DNA of 64,000 nt from an uncultured Bacteroidia bacterium (GTDB lineage: Bacteria; Bacteroidota; Bacteroidia; Bacteroidales; UBA932): the NCBI GenBank assembly GCA_902788175.1, contig CADAJF010000008.1:1-64000 (forward strand), read 5' to 3'. A model generated the notes under the pieces. It was not told the origin of the DNA. It ran no database searches and saw nothing but the letters and a program-made list of their open reading frames with translations. This document shows positions 1 through 9,865 of the stretch, one piece after another. How positions within the stretch are numbered: position 1 is the first letter of the stretch; every line of letters starts with the position of its first letter. A program made the position numbers and the translations under genes.

Positions 1-2123
1 TGCTTGGCGGCCTGTCCGTTGTGGTCCAGCTGTCCGGTAAAGAGGGTGTGCTCCGCGGTGCTGAAGTTGGTGGCGGGATTGTTGAAGCTGTACTGCTCAA
101 AGCCCTTGAAAGGCGACTGCTGCATCTTGCGCAGGGTCATCTGGGCACGGACGTGGCAGTCGTCGGCGGCGCTACCGGCAAGCCAGGAGGCGTCGGTGCG
201 CAGGGTGACACTCTTGCCGCCTTCCAGGACGGAAGGATAGAAGGTGTTGATTTTGAGACGGTTGGGCTTGATGGTCTCTATGTGCACCGTCTTGTGGAAG
301 GTGCTGCCGCCCACCTTGAAATAGGCGTTCCAGTAGCCGGTGGGGTCATCGGCCTTGGTGGGGACGCTGTAGCTGTAGAAGCCGTCCACGCCCTTGCGGC
401 TGAGGCGGGTGTAGAACTGGCCTTCGGGGGTGTAAAGCTCCAGGGTGGCAGGATGGCCTTCCGGCAGTGCCTTGCCGCGGTCGTTGACCAGGAGCGTCAG
501 GTGCACCGTGTCTCCGGGACGCCAGACGCCGCGCTCGCCGTACACGAAGCCCTTGAGGCCCTTTTGCAGGACCTCTCCGCCCACATCGAAGCGGCTGAGG
601 GAACGCTCGCCTTCACCGCTGATTTTTAGGTAAGCTACGCTGCCGCCGGCCTTGGCCACGATGGCAAAGGGCCTGTGCGCTACGGAAATCTCTGCGAAGC
701 CCTTGCCGTCCGTCTTGCCGGAGCCGATGCTTTGCAGCTGGTAGTCAAATACTTCCAGGCTGGCTCCGCTCACGGGCTTGGCGCTGATAAGGTCCGTTGC
801 GGCTATCCAGATTTTCTTGCCGCCCTCTGCGTACTCGGCCACAAGACCCAGGTCGCTGGCCAGCAGCTGAACGGCCGGGAAGCGGTCGCTGTCCATGTAG
901 AAGGAAGGCTTGGTGGGGTCGCCTGCCTCGTCCCAGTTGTAGGCATCCCAGTCGTAGTCGTTGTCCCAGTAATAGGGGGCAGGGATATCCCAGGCAGCCT
1001 CGTCTTCCTCTGACGGCTTGCCGCTCAGGGCCGATGTACTGAGCATCGGGCGTTTGCCGCCGTACAGGCTCTGGTCCATGCGGAAGCTGAGGCGGATGCG
1101 GTAGATGGCGCCGGGCTCCCTCTTGAGCAGCCCGCTAAGGTCTATGCTGTGCCTGTTCCACTTGTGCAGGTCCTTGGAAGCGTCCAGGGGGACGTCTCCG
1201 CGGTACACCAGACGGCCGCTTCGGCGCAGTGACCCATTTTCTCCCAAATCATTGTCCTGCAGGTACATGAGCACGTTTTTCTCATAGATTTTCACTATGC
1301 GCACTTCTACGGCTGACAGGTTCACGGCATCGAAGGGCAGGATGAGCTGGTCCTTGTCCGGGAGGATGCAGCCCTGGAGCGGGATGCTCACGGCGGGCAC
1401 TTCCTCGTTCAGGGGGAAGATGCGGGTATAGGCCGCAGGAAGGCTTTCACCCTCGGCGCTCTTGATGCCCTGGTCCAGGCGGAGCTCCAGGTCTGCGCTC
1501 TGGCCTTCGAAGTGTACGCGCAGCAGGCTGTCCTGCACCTGCACGTAGCTGCGGGCCACGCCGCCCAGCTCCACCAGGCCTTTCTTGGTGGCATTCACCG
1601 GATTCTTGCTCAGGATAACGTCAATGTGGTCTCCTTCCAGCGTGGCCTTGAGCACGCGGAAGCCGGTGCCGCTCTGGCCCTCATCCGCGTCATTGACGGC
1701 CCCGCCGGGGACCTCTGACTTTCTCACGGTAAGGCCAAAGTCGAAGCTTTCAGGCGCGCCTTCCTGCACTTTGGAAAGGAAGAAGCGCACGGCATAGGTC
1801 TGGCCGGGCTTGAGGGCTCCCTCGGCGGGAACAAAGCTCACCGATGAGGGGGAGTTCCAAAGAACCTCACCTTTGACGGACGGGACAAAAGCGAACAGTC
1901 CCTCGGTGAAGCGGCTGCTTTCGGCCACTTCTTCCGTAAGGTCTATCCGGATGGGATTCTCATCCCCCACGATACCGCCGGTATAGGCTTTGACATAGTC
2001 GGCGAATAATTCGGCCGACGGGGTTTCAACGCGTTTGCGCGGTCCACAGGACTGCGCAAACACAAAGGAGAGGGCGAGCAGGAGAATGCCGCAACTCTTA
2101 AGGGTAGTGAAAAAACGACTCAT
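1..2123 (-). CDS. Alpha-2-macroglobulin-like lipoprotein (MG domains), N-terminal part only
   Basis: The frame runs from an ATG at 2123 off the left edge of the window (707 codons, no stop seen). The start encodes a signal peptide ending in a lipobox (FAQSC), so the product should be an anchored lipoprotein. The visible part reads as the macroglobulin-like beta-sandwich region of bacterial alpha-2-macroglobulins. It includes the stretch VEVRIVKIYEKNVL, then LRRSGRLVYRGDVPLD and WNRHSIDL, which is typical of the long (about 1,800 aa) Bacteroidota members with an MG2 domain. Such proteins are thought to trap foreign proteases in the periplasm or at the cell surface. The thioester region would lie outside the window. 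The start is 5 nt after the stop of the small upstream gene, so cotranscription is likely. pbpC often follows this gene in other bacteria, but that side is not visible. Confidence 0.85.
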   Translation of the reverse strand, partial: MSRFFTTLKSCGILLLALSFVFAQSCGPRKRVETPSAELFADYVKAYTGGIVGDENPIRIDLTEEVAESSRFTEGLFAFVPSVKGEVLWNSPSSVSFVPAEGALKPGQTYAVRFFLSKVQEGAPESFDFGLTVRKSEVPGGAVNDADEGQSGTGFRVLKATLEGDHIDVILSKNPVNATKKGLVELGGVARSYVQVQDSLLRVHFEGQSADLELRLDQGIKSAEGESLPAAYTRIFPLNEEVPAVSIPLQGCILPDKDQLILPFDAVNLSAVEVRIVKIYEKNVLMYLQDNDLGENGSLRRSGRLVYRGDVPLDASKDLHKWNRHSIDLSGLLKREPGAIYRIRLSFRMDQSLYGGKRPMLSTSALSGKPSEEDEAAWDIPAPYYWDNDYDWDAYNWDEAGDPTKPSFYMDSDRFPAVQLLASDLGLVAEYAEGGKKIWIAATDLISAKPVSGASLEVFDYQLQSIGSGKTDGKGFAEISVAHRPFAIVAKAGGSVAYLKISGEGERSLSRFDVGGEVLQKGLKGFVYGERGVWRPGDTVHLTLLVNDRGKALPEGHPATLELYTPEGQFYTRLSRKGVDGFYSYSVPTKADDPTGYWNAYFKVGGSTFHKTVHIETIKPNRLKINTFYPSVLEGGKSVTLRTDASWLAGSAADDCHVRAQMTLRKMQQSPFKGFEQYSFNNPATNFSTAEHTLFTGQLDHNGQAAK

Positions 2124-2128
2124 ATTTA

Positions 2129-2494
2129 TTAGTTGTATTCGTAAGCACCAATGTCAACGGCTGCGCCGCTTTCCGTGTCGTCGGCAAAGAGCTTGAGGCC
2201 TTCGCAGAGCCGGAGTACGGTAAGGGCCGATGTAAGGGTAGGGGTGTCATCCAGGCTGGAAGCGTTTCCCATCAGTGGATCCAGACTTCCCAAGCCGTCC
2301 ACGGTGCCCGTCTGGCTGCCCAGCAGCATGGCCCAGACGCCTTCGGCGGAAGCTTCGCGGTAAGGGTAGCAGACAGTGAAGGGCGTAGCATCCGGAAGCA
2401 GGCTGCCGGGGTTGGCAAAAGTGGCCGATGTGCTGCCTTCACCGCCGGAGAGGGTGGCTGCAATAACGGCAGCAGCAAAGAGAAACTTTCTCAT
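2129..2494 (-). CDS. Short secreted protein with C-terminal DIGAYEY motif, possibly a decayed beta-helix protein
   Basis: A 121-aa product starting with a clear signal peptide (MRKFLFAAAVIAATLSG) and ending in VDIGAYEYN. The ending D-I-G-A-Y-E-Y is the usual C-terminal end of much larger secreted right-handed beta-helix ('choice-of-anchor Q') proteins. Those have several hundred residues of helix before it, which are missing here. The middle of the protein is Ser/Thr/Gly-rich and shows no domain I recognise. An in-frame internal deletion that left only signal peptide and tail is one explanation; a genuine small secreted protein is the other. It sits 1 nt after the 42-aa upstream gene and 5 nt before the macroglobulin gene, as if part of that operon. 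Confidence 0.55.
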   Translation of the reverse strand: MRKFLFAAAVIAATLSGGEGSTSATFANPGSLLPDATPFTVCYPYREASAEGVWAMLLGSQTGTVDGLGSLDPLMGNASSLDDTPTLTSALTVLRLCEGLKLFADDTESGAAVDIGAYEYN

Positions 2495-2495
2495 A

Positions 2496-2624
2496 CTACC
2501 AGTCGTTATCTTTTTTGCTCTGGGTAGAAATATTGCCTTCTGCGATGATTCCTTTCAGTTGGAAGTCGATAACCTCACAGCAGGGAGCCGTGTAAGAGGT
2601 CTCGGAGTGGGGGTTGGTCAGCAT
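2496..2624 (-). CDS. Small ORF (42 aa), hypothetical
   Basis: A 42-codon frame starting MLTNPHSETSYTAPCCEVID and ending KKDNDW. Its stop lies 1 nt upstream of the next start codon, which argues for a real translated gene. The pattern (Y-x-x-P-x-C-E-V followed by a hydrophobic stretch, and a DW end) resembles the short unannotated proteins often found before secreted proteins in Bacteroidales. I know of no assigned function. A -7-like box (TATCTTTA) lies about 30 nt upstream, inside the hairpin at the end of patB. There is no signal peptide and no membrane segment. It could also be an untranslated leader of the macroglobulin operon. Confidence 0.4.
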   Translation of the reverse strand: MLTNPHSETSYTAPCCEVIDFQLKGIIAEGNISTQSKKDNDW

Positions 2625-2655
2625 TATTTCTATTTCATTTGTGGTTTCGGGCTGT

Positions 2656-2680
2656 AAAGATAGGAAAAAAACCTATTTCT
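2656..2680 (-). terminator. Hairpin overlapping the patB stop codon
   Basis: Nine-base arms (AGAAATAGG and CCTATCTTT on the minus strand, 7 of 9 paired) enclose a run of seven T. The patB stop codon lies inside the first arm. The structure could weakly terminate patB transcription. The second arm also contains TATCTTTA, close to the TAnnTTTG promoter box, so the site may instead start the next transcript. Confidence 0.35.
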
Positions 2681-3860
2681 GAAAACGGTAGCTCTCGAAA
2701 CCGGCAATAAAGCGTTGCATGCCGTCCAGCAGCCTGGAACGGGGGCAGGCAATGTTTACGCGCATAAATCCTTCACCGGCAGCGCCATAGATGGAGCCGT
2801 TGCTGAGGGTAAGTTTTACCTTCTCCTGCAGGTGCTTCCCGAAGCGCTCACTGAAGCCCTCCAGCGGCTCTCCATCCTGCAGGGCGGCGCGGCAGTTCAG
2901 CCACATCAGGTAGGTTCCCTCCAGGGGCAGGACCGTCACCTGCGGAAGTTCGTCTTCCAGGAAGCAGGCTACGGTACGGGCGTTGTGGAAGAGGTACTCG
3001 CGCAGCTGGTCCAGCCAGGGGCCTCCCTCGTTGTAGGCGGCCTTGAGGGCGGTGACGCCGAAGATATTGACGTCGCAGCACTCGTTGTCGTTGATGGCGC
3101 GGTCCATCTTGGCCAGTATCTGCGGGTCCTTGGCAAAGATGTTGGCGATCTGGATGCCGGCAATGTTGAAGGCCTTGGTGGGGGAGATGCAGGAAACGGA
3201 ATTCAGGACATACTCCTGAGGCAGGGTGGCCCAGGGGGTGTAGTCGTGGCCGGGGTAGGTGAGCTCGCAGTGAATCTCGTCCGAGATGACAAAGACGCCG
3301 TGGCGCTGGCAGATGCCGGCTATCAGCAGCAGTTCTTCCCTGGTCCAGACGCGTCCGGCCGGGTTGTGGGGGTTGCAAAGCAGCAGGACGCGGGCATCGG
3401 CGGCCTTTTTCTCAAAGTCGTCCCAGTCCACAATGTAGGACTTGCCGTCGTAATGGAGGGGATTGTCCAGCTGGATGCACTTGTTGTTGCGGATAGCGGG
3501 GAAAAAGGCGTTGTAGCAGGGTGTCATCACCATCACTTTGTCGCCGGGGACCGTCATGGCCTTGATGGCGGCGCTGTAGGCGGCAATGACGCCGGTGGTG
3601 GGGACAATATTCTCCCGGGAAATGCCTTCCCATCCGTGTCGGGTGGCGAACCATCGGCCCATAGCCTGGAAATAATCGTCCGGGATAAGTTCATAGCCGA
3701 AGACGCCGTGGTCCAGGCGCCGCTGAAGGGCATGCCGGATTTCCGGGGCCACCTTAAAGTCCATGTCGGCCACCCAAAGGGGCAGCGTACCGGGATACAG
3801 GTCCCATTTTACACTCTCCGATCCTCTGCGGTCCGGGCAAGATTCGAAATCGTATGTCAT
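2673..3860 (-). CDS. patB: PatB/MalY-type PLP-dependent C-S lyase (cystathionine beta-lyase-like aminotransferase)
   Basis: A 395-aa fold-type I PLP enzyme of the PatB/MalY group, cytoplasmic. These enzymes cleave C-S bonds in cystathionine or cysteine conjugates, releasing a thiol, ammonia and pyruvate. Family marks are the N-terminal LPLWVADMDF, CNPHNPAGRVW (residues 162-172), the PLP-ring aspartate in SDEIHCEL (D194) and the Schiff-base lysine in SPTKAFNIAG (K229). The frame is open further upstream, but that part overlaps the DUF3737 gene and is unlike the family. The ATG at 3860 starts 1 nt after the DUF3737 stop and gives the normal length. Tight coupling to DUF3737 suggests a shared role; the exact substrate cannot be told. 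Confidence 0.9.
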   Translation of the reverse strand: MTYDFESCPDRRGSESVKWDLYPGTLPLWVADMDFKVAPEIRHALQRRLDHGVFGYELIPDDYFQAMGRWFATRHGWEGISRENIVPTTGVIAAYSAAIKAMTVPGDKVMVMTPCYNAFFPAIRNNKCIQLDNPLHYDGKSYIVDWDDFEKKAADARVLLLCNPHNPAGRVWTREELLLIAGICQRHGVFVISDEIHCELTYPGHDYTPWATLPQEYVLNSVSCISPTKAFNIAGIQIANIFAKDPQILAKMDRAINDNECCDVNIFGVTALKAAYNEGGPWLDQLREYLFHNARTVACFLEDELPQVTVLPLEGTYLMWLNCRAALQDGEPLEGFSERFGKHLQEKVKLTLSNGSIYGAAGEGFMRVNIACPRSRLLDGMQRFIAGFESYRFQK

Positions 3861-3861
3861 G

Positions 3862-4713
3862 CTACTCGGGGTTTGTGCTAATCTGGCAATTGGCGGGTGC
3901 CTTGATGTTCTGGTCCAGGATAATCTCGCCGATACTACCGGCCTTGATGAAACCGGAACTGGGGTTCTTGACGGAGGTGATGTGGCCGCGCACGGTGGCC
4001 TGGACGCTGCTGTACTCGAAGGCCAGGTCTGCGTCCGGCTCAAAACTGCAGTCTTCCAGGATAAGGTTCTCGCAGTAGCACAGGGGCTGGGTTCCGCCGA
4101 TATGGCAGCGCACCAGTCTCAGGTTCTTGGCATACCAGCCCAGGAATTCACCCTGGATGCGGGAGTCATAGACGGTGATGTTCTCGCTCTCCCAGAAGGC
4201 GTCCTTGGTGTCCAGGATGGAGTTGTGGATTTCCACGTTGCGCGCGTATTGGAAAGAGTAGTTGCCCTGCAGCTTGTAATTGTCTATGCGGATGTTGTCC
4301 GTGTGCATGAAAATGTAGTCCGCCTTGGATGTTTCCACGTGGCGCAGCGTGACGTCCTTGCAGTCCCAGAAAGTTTCCAGGGCGTTGGGCATGCGCACGT
4401 TCTCCAGATACACGTCGCTGATGCGGCGAAACATCTTGGGGGCTTCCACCAGGGTGTCGTACATCTTGCAGCCGCGGCTGTACCAGAGGGCGGCGCGGGC
4501 GCCTTCGCGGAAGATGCAGTTGCGAACGGTAAAGCCGTCACACTCCCAGAACGGGTATTTTCCATTGAATTCACAGTGGACGGCCTCTATGTCCGCGCCC
4601 TCTTTCAGGGAAGATTCCCCGGGACCGATAGTAACGTTCTCCAGACGCAAACCGTCCTTTTTGTGGTACAGAGGGCGTTCACCCTCCAGATAAAGGTCTT
4701 GAATGTATTCCAT
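3862..4713 (-). CDS. DUF3737 family protein (predicted right-handed beta-helix)
   Basis: A 283-aa protein matching the DUF3737 family, usual length about 280 aa. The sequence is a series of short strands each ending in a turn (for example NVTIGPGESSL, VRNCIFREGARAALWYS, DVTLRHVETSKADYIF, ITVYDSRIQGEFLGWYAKN), as expected of a pectate-lyase-like beta-helix. There is no signal peptide, so it should be cytoplasmic. No catalytic residues can be named and the function is unknown. Its start follows a TATATTTG promoter box by 6 nt, and it is the first gene of a two-gene unit with patB. The same pairing is, as far as I recall, common in gut anaerobes. Confidence 0.88.
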   Translation of the reverse strand: MEYIQDLYLEGERPLYHKKDGLRLENVTIGPGESSLKEGADIEAVHCEFNGKYPFWECDGFTVRNCIFREGARAALWYSRGCKMYDTLVEAPKMFRRISDVYLENVRMPNALETFWDCKDVTLRHVETSKADYIFMHTDNIRIDNYKLQGNYSFQYARNVEIHNSILDTKDAFWESENITVYDSRIQGEFLGWYAKNLRLVRCHIGGTQPLCYCENLILEDCSFEPDADLAFEYSSVQATVRGHITSVKNPSSGFIKAGSIGEIILDQNIKAPANCQISTNPE

Positions 4714-4719
4714 AGCCTA

Positions 4720-4727
4720 CAAATATA
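4720..4727 (-). promoter_or_regulatory. Bacteroidota -7 promoter box for DUF3737-patB
   Basis: TATATTTG on the minus strand matches TAnnTTTG exactly and ends 6 nt before the DUF3737 ATG. With transcription expected to begin a few bases downstream of the box, the mRNA would have almost no leader. Confidence 0.6.
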
Positions 4728-4745
4728 AGGATATTTTTTGATTTA

Positions 4746-4985
4746 GCCCCGGAGCCGCACCAAAGATGGCCGGTCGGGGCCGGCCATGACGGGGAGGGCT
4801 GTGCCGGGGGGCACTGGGGGCCGATTTTGCCCCCGGAGGCGCGGAATTATCTGGCCGGGGGGCACCGGAGCCCGTTTTTGCCCCCGGAGCCACGGAATTG
4901 TCCCGTCGGGGGGCACCGGAGCCCTGTTTTGCCCCCGGAGCCGCACCAAAGATGGCCGGTCGGGGCCGGCCATGATGGGGAGAGG
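4746..4985 (+). repeat. Composite repeat: two REP-like palindromes around three 51-bp tandem units
   Basis: This fills most of the 289-base gap between the DUF3737 gene and the FGE-fold gene. Two near-identical palindromes, AAAGATGGCCGGTCGGGGCC plus the mirrored half, lie at about 4762-4790 and 4948-4976. Between them are three tandem units beginning GGGGGGCAC at 4806, 4857 and 4908, a period of 51 bases. Each contains a TTTTGCCCCCGGAG core. A partial unit (CCCCGGAGCCGCACC) precedes the first palindrome. The same composite recurs in opposite orientation at 10287-10445 with two units. It is not coding. The hairpins could also end transcription from the left. Confidence 0.85.
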
Positions 4986-5002
4986 TGACGGCGCTGCCGC
5001 AG

Positions 5003-6355
5003 TTACAGTGCGAGGCGGAGGCCGAAGGTGTCTTTTTTCTGGGTGGGGGCCATGCGCTGCTTGTTGGAGACGCGACAGGCGGTGTTGAGGGACAGGCGGC
5101 TGCCGCCCCGCTGGATGCAGGAGCCATCCTCCGAGACGCCCTGAACCCACTCCCAGACGCCGCCGGACATGTCGTACAGGCCCAGCTCGTTGGGAAGTTT
5201 GGAGGCTACGTCGGCCGGCTGGGGACGGACGGCCTCTCCGTCCTTGTTGCGGGTGGTGCAGACGGCTACATCGGCGGAATGATTGCTGCCGGAGAAGACG
5301 TAGCCCAACGAGCGGTGTCCGCCTCTGGCGGCATACTCCCACTCATCTTCCGTGGGAAGGCGGAAGGGCTTGCCCGTCAGTTCCCGCAGCCGAAGCAGGA
5401 ATTCCTGGGCATCGAACCAGCTCACATTGGCAAGCGGCCGACGGGGATTGGAAAGGTGGTTCCCCACAGGAACATAGCCCATCACGGCATTCCAAAGCTC
5501 TGTGGTCACTTCCGTCTGGGCTATCTTGAAATCTTGCAGCGTGGCTTCGTGGAGGGGGTTTTCGTCGTCCTCGGCGTACCTGGTCTGCTCCTCAGTAGCG
5601 CCTAAAACCATGGTGCCTCCCCGGACAGGGATCATGGTAAAATGCACGTCCCCGACTGTCACCACTTCCTTCTTCCCGTCAGAGGGGGCGGGCTGTTCCA
5701 CAGTAGCGGTATTGAACCTTTCCAGCAGTATTTCAGGCAGGGTATCGGCCGATTTCATGGCGATGAAAAAGCGGTTTACTCCGCGGGAGCGGAAGCGCTC
5801 GATGGCCTTTTTCTCAAACTCGCTGCGGGCGGTTACCATGGAACCTTCGCTGGGCACTTCCCAGGCAATGCAGAGCTGCTCGCCCGCGGGCTGCTCCATC
5901 CAGGCGTCGCTGACCAGGTAGCTTAGCTTGGTATCGGCCTTGATTTCTCCGCCCAGGAGGGCCGACTCGAACATGGCCTCCGTGGGCATCAGCACGGGAA
6001 GGGCGGTTTTTCCGTAGAATTTGTCCAGGAAAAGGTTGGCATCGTCGTAGCTGAATCCGTTTTTGGGCAGTTTGCCCATGAAGGCTTCGTAGGTGGCGGC
6101 CGATACCGGCTCCTTCGAGATCCAGAAAGCCGGCTGGATAACCTGGAACGAGGCACTTGCCCCGTCTATGAGCCGTCCGGCCTGCGTCTCGTTGAAGGTG
6201 AACGCCCTGGCCGGGACCTTCACAAACTCCACCCCTTCTACCGGGGCCGGAGCGGTATTTTCTTTATATTCCAGGCTTGTCCTGGCGGGTTGCTTGCTTT
6301 TGCAGCCGGTTATCAGTACAAGGGAGAGGGCTGCCAATAGGATACGCGTTTTCAT
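5003..6355 (-). CDS. FGE-sulfatase-fold lipoprotein (formylglycine-generating enzyme family, probably non-catalytic)
   Basis: A 450-aa lipoprotein (signal peptide, lipobox LITG-C18). The C-terminal half (about 230-450) is a complete FGE/SUMF-like domain with RLPTEDEWEYAARGG (333-347), GLYDMSGGVWEWV (392-404), RGGS (416-419) and a terminal FGLRLAL. The N-terminal half (45-200) looks like a second, degenerate copy (FWISKEPVSAATYEAFMG). Active FGE has two catalytic cysteines after the GGS motif. Here the first position is serine (S422) and only the second is kept (C427), so enzyme activity is doubtful. In Bacteroidota many such proteins (GldJ and GldK relatives) are structural envelope lipoproteins. 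It starts 1 nt after the GH2 gene and is probably its operon partner. Confidence 0.82.
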   Translation of the reverse strand: MKTRILLAALSLVLITGCKSKQPARTSLEYKENTAPAPVEGVEFVKVPARAFTFNETQAGRLIDGASASFQVIQPAFWISKEPVSAATYEAFMGKLPKNGFSYDDANLFLDKFYGKTALPVLMPTEAMFESALLGGEIKADTKLSYLVSDAWMEQPAGEQLCIAWEVPSEGSMVTARSEFEKKAIERFRSRGVNRFFIAMKSADTLPEILLERFNTATVEQPAPSDGKKEVVTVGDVHFTMIPVRGGTMVLGATEEQTRYAEDDENPLHEATLQDFKIAQTEVTTELWNAVMGYVPVGNHLSNPRRPLANVSWFDAQEFLLRLRELTGKPFRLPTEDEWEYAARGGHRSLGYVFSGSNHSADVAVCTTRNKDGEAVRPQPADVASKLPNELGLYDMSGGVWEWVQGVSEDGSCIQRGGSRLSLNTACRVSNKQRMAPTQKKDTFGLRLAL

Positions 6356-6356
6356 G

Positions 6357-8192
6357 CTATTTGAGCGCTTTGATTACTTCCTGGTTAATCTTCTTAAGTT
6401 CTTCTGCTGGCATTTTGGTGACGGCGCGGTCATAGGTCATGAGGCCGTTCACTTCTATCTCTACGTCGGTGGTCTGGGTATAGACCGCAGCGCTTACGCC
6501 GGTAGCGATGCTCTCCTTAAGCTGCATGGCATATTCGCGGTACTTGTCAAGAACCTCCTCACTGGAGTGGAACTGCACATAGCCCCAGTTGCGGTCCGGC
6601 TGCCAGAGGTGGCCCTCCACCGGCCAGCCAATGCCGCCGTACTCGCCCAGAACGTCAATCTGGGTGCCTCCGGAGCGGAATTTCATCTGGGCATCCGGAT
6701 AGTTGTGGCTGTCAAAGATGTCTCCGGCGCCCGGGTAGGAATTGCCGCCGGAGGCCGAGTTGATGAGCCGGGTGGGGTCCTTCTCCCGGGTGAACTCCAC
6801 TACCTTATAAGTGTCAAACTGGGCCCAGGCCTCGTTGAAAGGCACCCACACCACAATGCACGGGAACACCTGCACCTGGTCCATGATCTCTGCCCATTCC
6901 TTATAATAATTGGCTTTGGCCGATTCCGTCAGCCGCGAATCGTATTCCGGCAGGGCCCATTTCCACTGCTCCCACTTGCCGTGACGGCTGTCGGTGGGGC
7001 AGGGCATGTCCTGCCATACCAGGACACCCAGTTTGTCGCACCAGTAATACCAGCGGTCCGGCTCTACCTTGATGTGCTTGCGGATCATGTTGTAACCAAA
7101 AGCCTTGGTTTGCTCGATATCGTAGCGGAGAGCCTCGTCCGTGGGGGCGGTGTACAGGCCGTCCGGCCACCAGCCCTGGTCCAGCGGGCCGTAGTGGAAA
7201 TAAGGTTTGCCATTGAGGCCCAAACGTTTATGACCTGCCTTGTCCACTACTTCCTGCACCTCACGCAAGGCTCCGTAGCCTGCAACGCGGTCCAGCTCTT
7301 TGCCATCCCGCTCCAGGGTGAAGGTGATGTCGTAGAGATAAGGGTCCTCCGGGGTCCACTGGTGAGGATTTTCCGGGGACAGCAGCACGGGCGTACCCAC
7401 CGGCACGCTCTCCTGCGCCAAGGTCTTTTCCCCGGCATGCAGCCTGACGTTTACAAGGTCTCCGGGCTGTGCCCCTTCCACCCAGGCAAAGAGCTTGAAA
7501 GCCGTAGCGTCCTGGCAGGCAAGCGCCTGATAGCGGGTAATCCGGGCCTGGCTGGGCGTGGGCTCCAGCCACACGCTTTGCCAGATACCGCTCACGGGCG
7601 TATACCAGATACCGGAAGGGTTGGAGACCTGCTTGCCGCGCGGCTGCTCGTCGTTGTCAGTGGCGTCCAGCACCTTCACCACCAGCTCCTGCTTCCCCTT
7701 TTTCAGGAAGGGCGTAATATTGAAGCTGAAGGCCGTGTAGCCGCCGGTATGCAGCCCGGCCCGCTGGCCGTTCACCCAAACCTCTGCACTCCAGTCCACC
7801 GCCTGGAAGTTGAGCCAGATTTGCTCTCCCTTCCACTTTTTAGGGACGGTGAAGGTGGTGCTGTACCAGAGGGCATCATCGGCCGTAATGTGCTTACCAA
7901 CGCCGGAGAGGGCGCTTTCGATGGCAAAAGGCACCAGGATTTTCCCCTCTGCCTCCGGCTGTTCACCTTCCTTGGGGCCGATGGCATAGTTCCACAGGCC
8001 GTTAAGCGAGACCCAGCGCTCGCGCGCCATCTGCGGACGGGGGTATTCCGCCAGGGGATTCTGCGGGTCCACCTCTGCTGCCCAACGGGTTAAAATATGG
8101 TCCTGGAGCGGTGCCCATGCGCCTTTTTCCTCTTTGGCGGTGCAGGCTGCCAGCACGCCCGCCAGGCAAAAAAACAATGCTATCTTTCTCAT
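6357..8192 (-). CDS. Glycoside hydrolase family 2 lipoprotein
   Basis: A 611-aa GH2 enzyme with a lipoprotein signal (lipobox LAAC, C17). Domain order is the usual one: sugar-binding jelly-roll (about 55-205), immunoglobulin-like domain (about 210-310) and TIM barrel (about 320-605). The acid/base is in WVPFNEAW (E454) and the nucleophile in DVLGEYGG (E517). Whether it acts on beta-galactosides, glucuronides or mannosides is not clear. The frame is open for 39 more codons upstream, but a TATCTTTG promoter box lies just before the ATG at 8192 and the signal peptide begins there. It leads a two-gene unit with the FGE-fold lipoprotein, which suggests joint work on extracellular glycans. Confidence 0.9.
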   Translation of the reverse strand: MRKIALFFCLAGVLAACTAKEEKGAWAPLQDHILTRWAAEVDPQNPLAEYPRPQMARERWVSLNGLWNYAIGPKEGEQPEAEGKILVPFAIESALSGVGKHITADDALWYSTTFTVPKKWKGEQIWLNFQAVDWSAEVWVNGQRAGLHTGGYTAFSFNITPFLKKGKQELVVKVLDATDNDEQPRGKQVSNPSGIWYTPVSGIWQSVWLEPTPSQARITRYQALACQDATAFKLFAWVEGAQPGDLVNVRLHAGEKTLAQESVPVGTPVLLSPENPHQWTPEDPYLYDITFTLERDGKELDRVAGYGALREVQEVVDKAGHKRLGLNGKPYFHYGPLDQGWWPDGLYTAPTDEALRYDIEQTKAFGYNMIRKHIKVEPDRWYYWCDKLGVLVWQDMPCPTDSRHGKWEQWKWALPEYDSRLTESAKANYYKEWAEIMDQVQVFPCIVVWVPFNEAWAQFDTYKVVEFTREKDPTRLINSASGGNSYPGAGDIFDSHNYPDAQMKFRSGGTQIDVLGEYGGIGWPVEGHLWQPDRNWGYVQFHSSEEVLDKYREYAMQLKESIATGVSAAVYTQTTDVEIEVNGLMTYDRAVTKMPAEELKKINQEVIKALK

Positions 8193-8197
8193 AACGA

Positions 8198-8205
8198 CAA
8201 AGATA
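8198..8205 (-). promoter_or_regulatory. Bacteroidota -7 promoter box for the GH2 gene
   Basis: TATCTTTG on the minus strand, 5 nt before the ATG at 8192 and inside the 47-base gap after groEL. It decides the start of the GH2 gene, because the upstream in-frame extension would lie before the transcript begins. Confidence 0.55.
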
Positions 8206-8239
8206 GCATTATTTCTGGAAAAAAAGCTGGGGGGCGACA

Positions 8240-9865
<1,626 letters not shown>

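Noticed and set aside
5003..6355. Sulfatase-maturing formylglycine-generating enzyme
   Set aside because: One of the two catalytic cysteines is serine, it is a lipoprotein, and no sulfatase gene is nearby.
6093..8093. Open frame of more than 650 codons on the plus strand opposite the GH2 and FGE-fold genes
   Set aside because: It crosses two well-supported genes on the other strand and has no recognisable domain, so it is an antisense artefact of codon bias.
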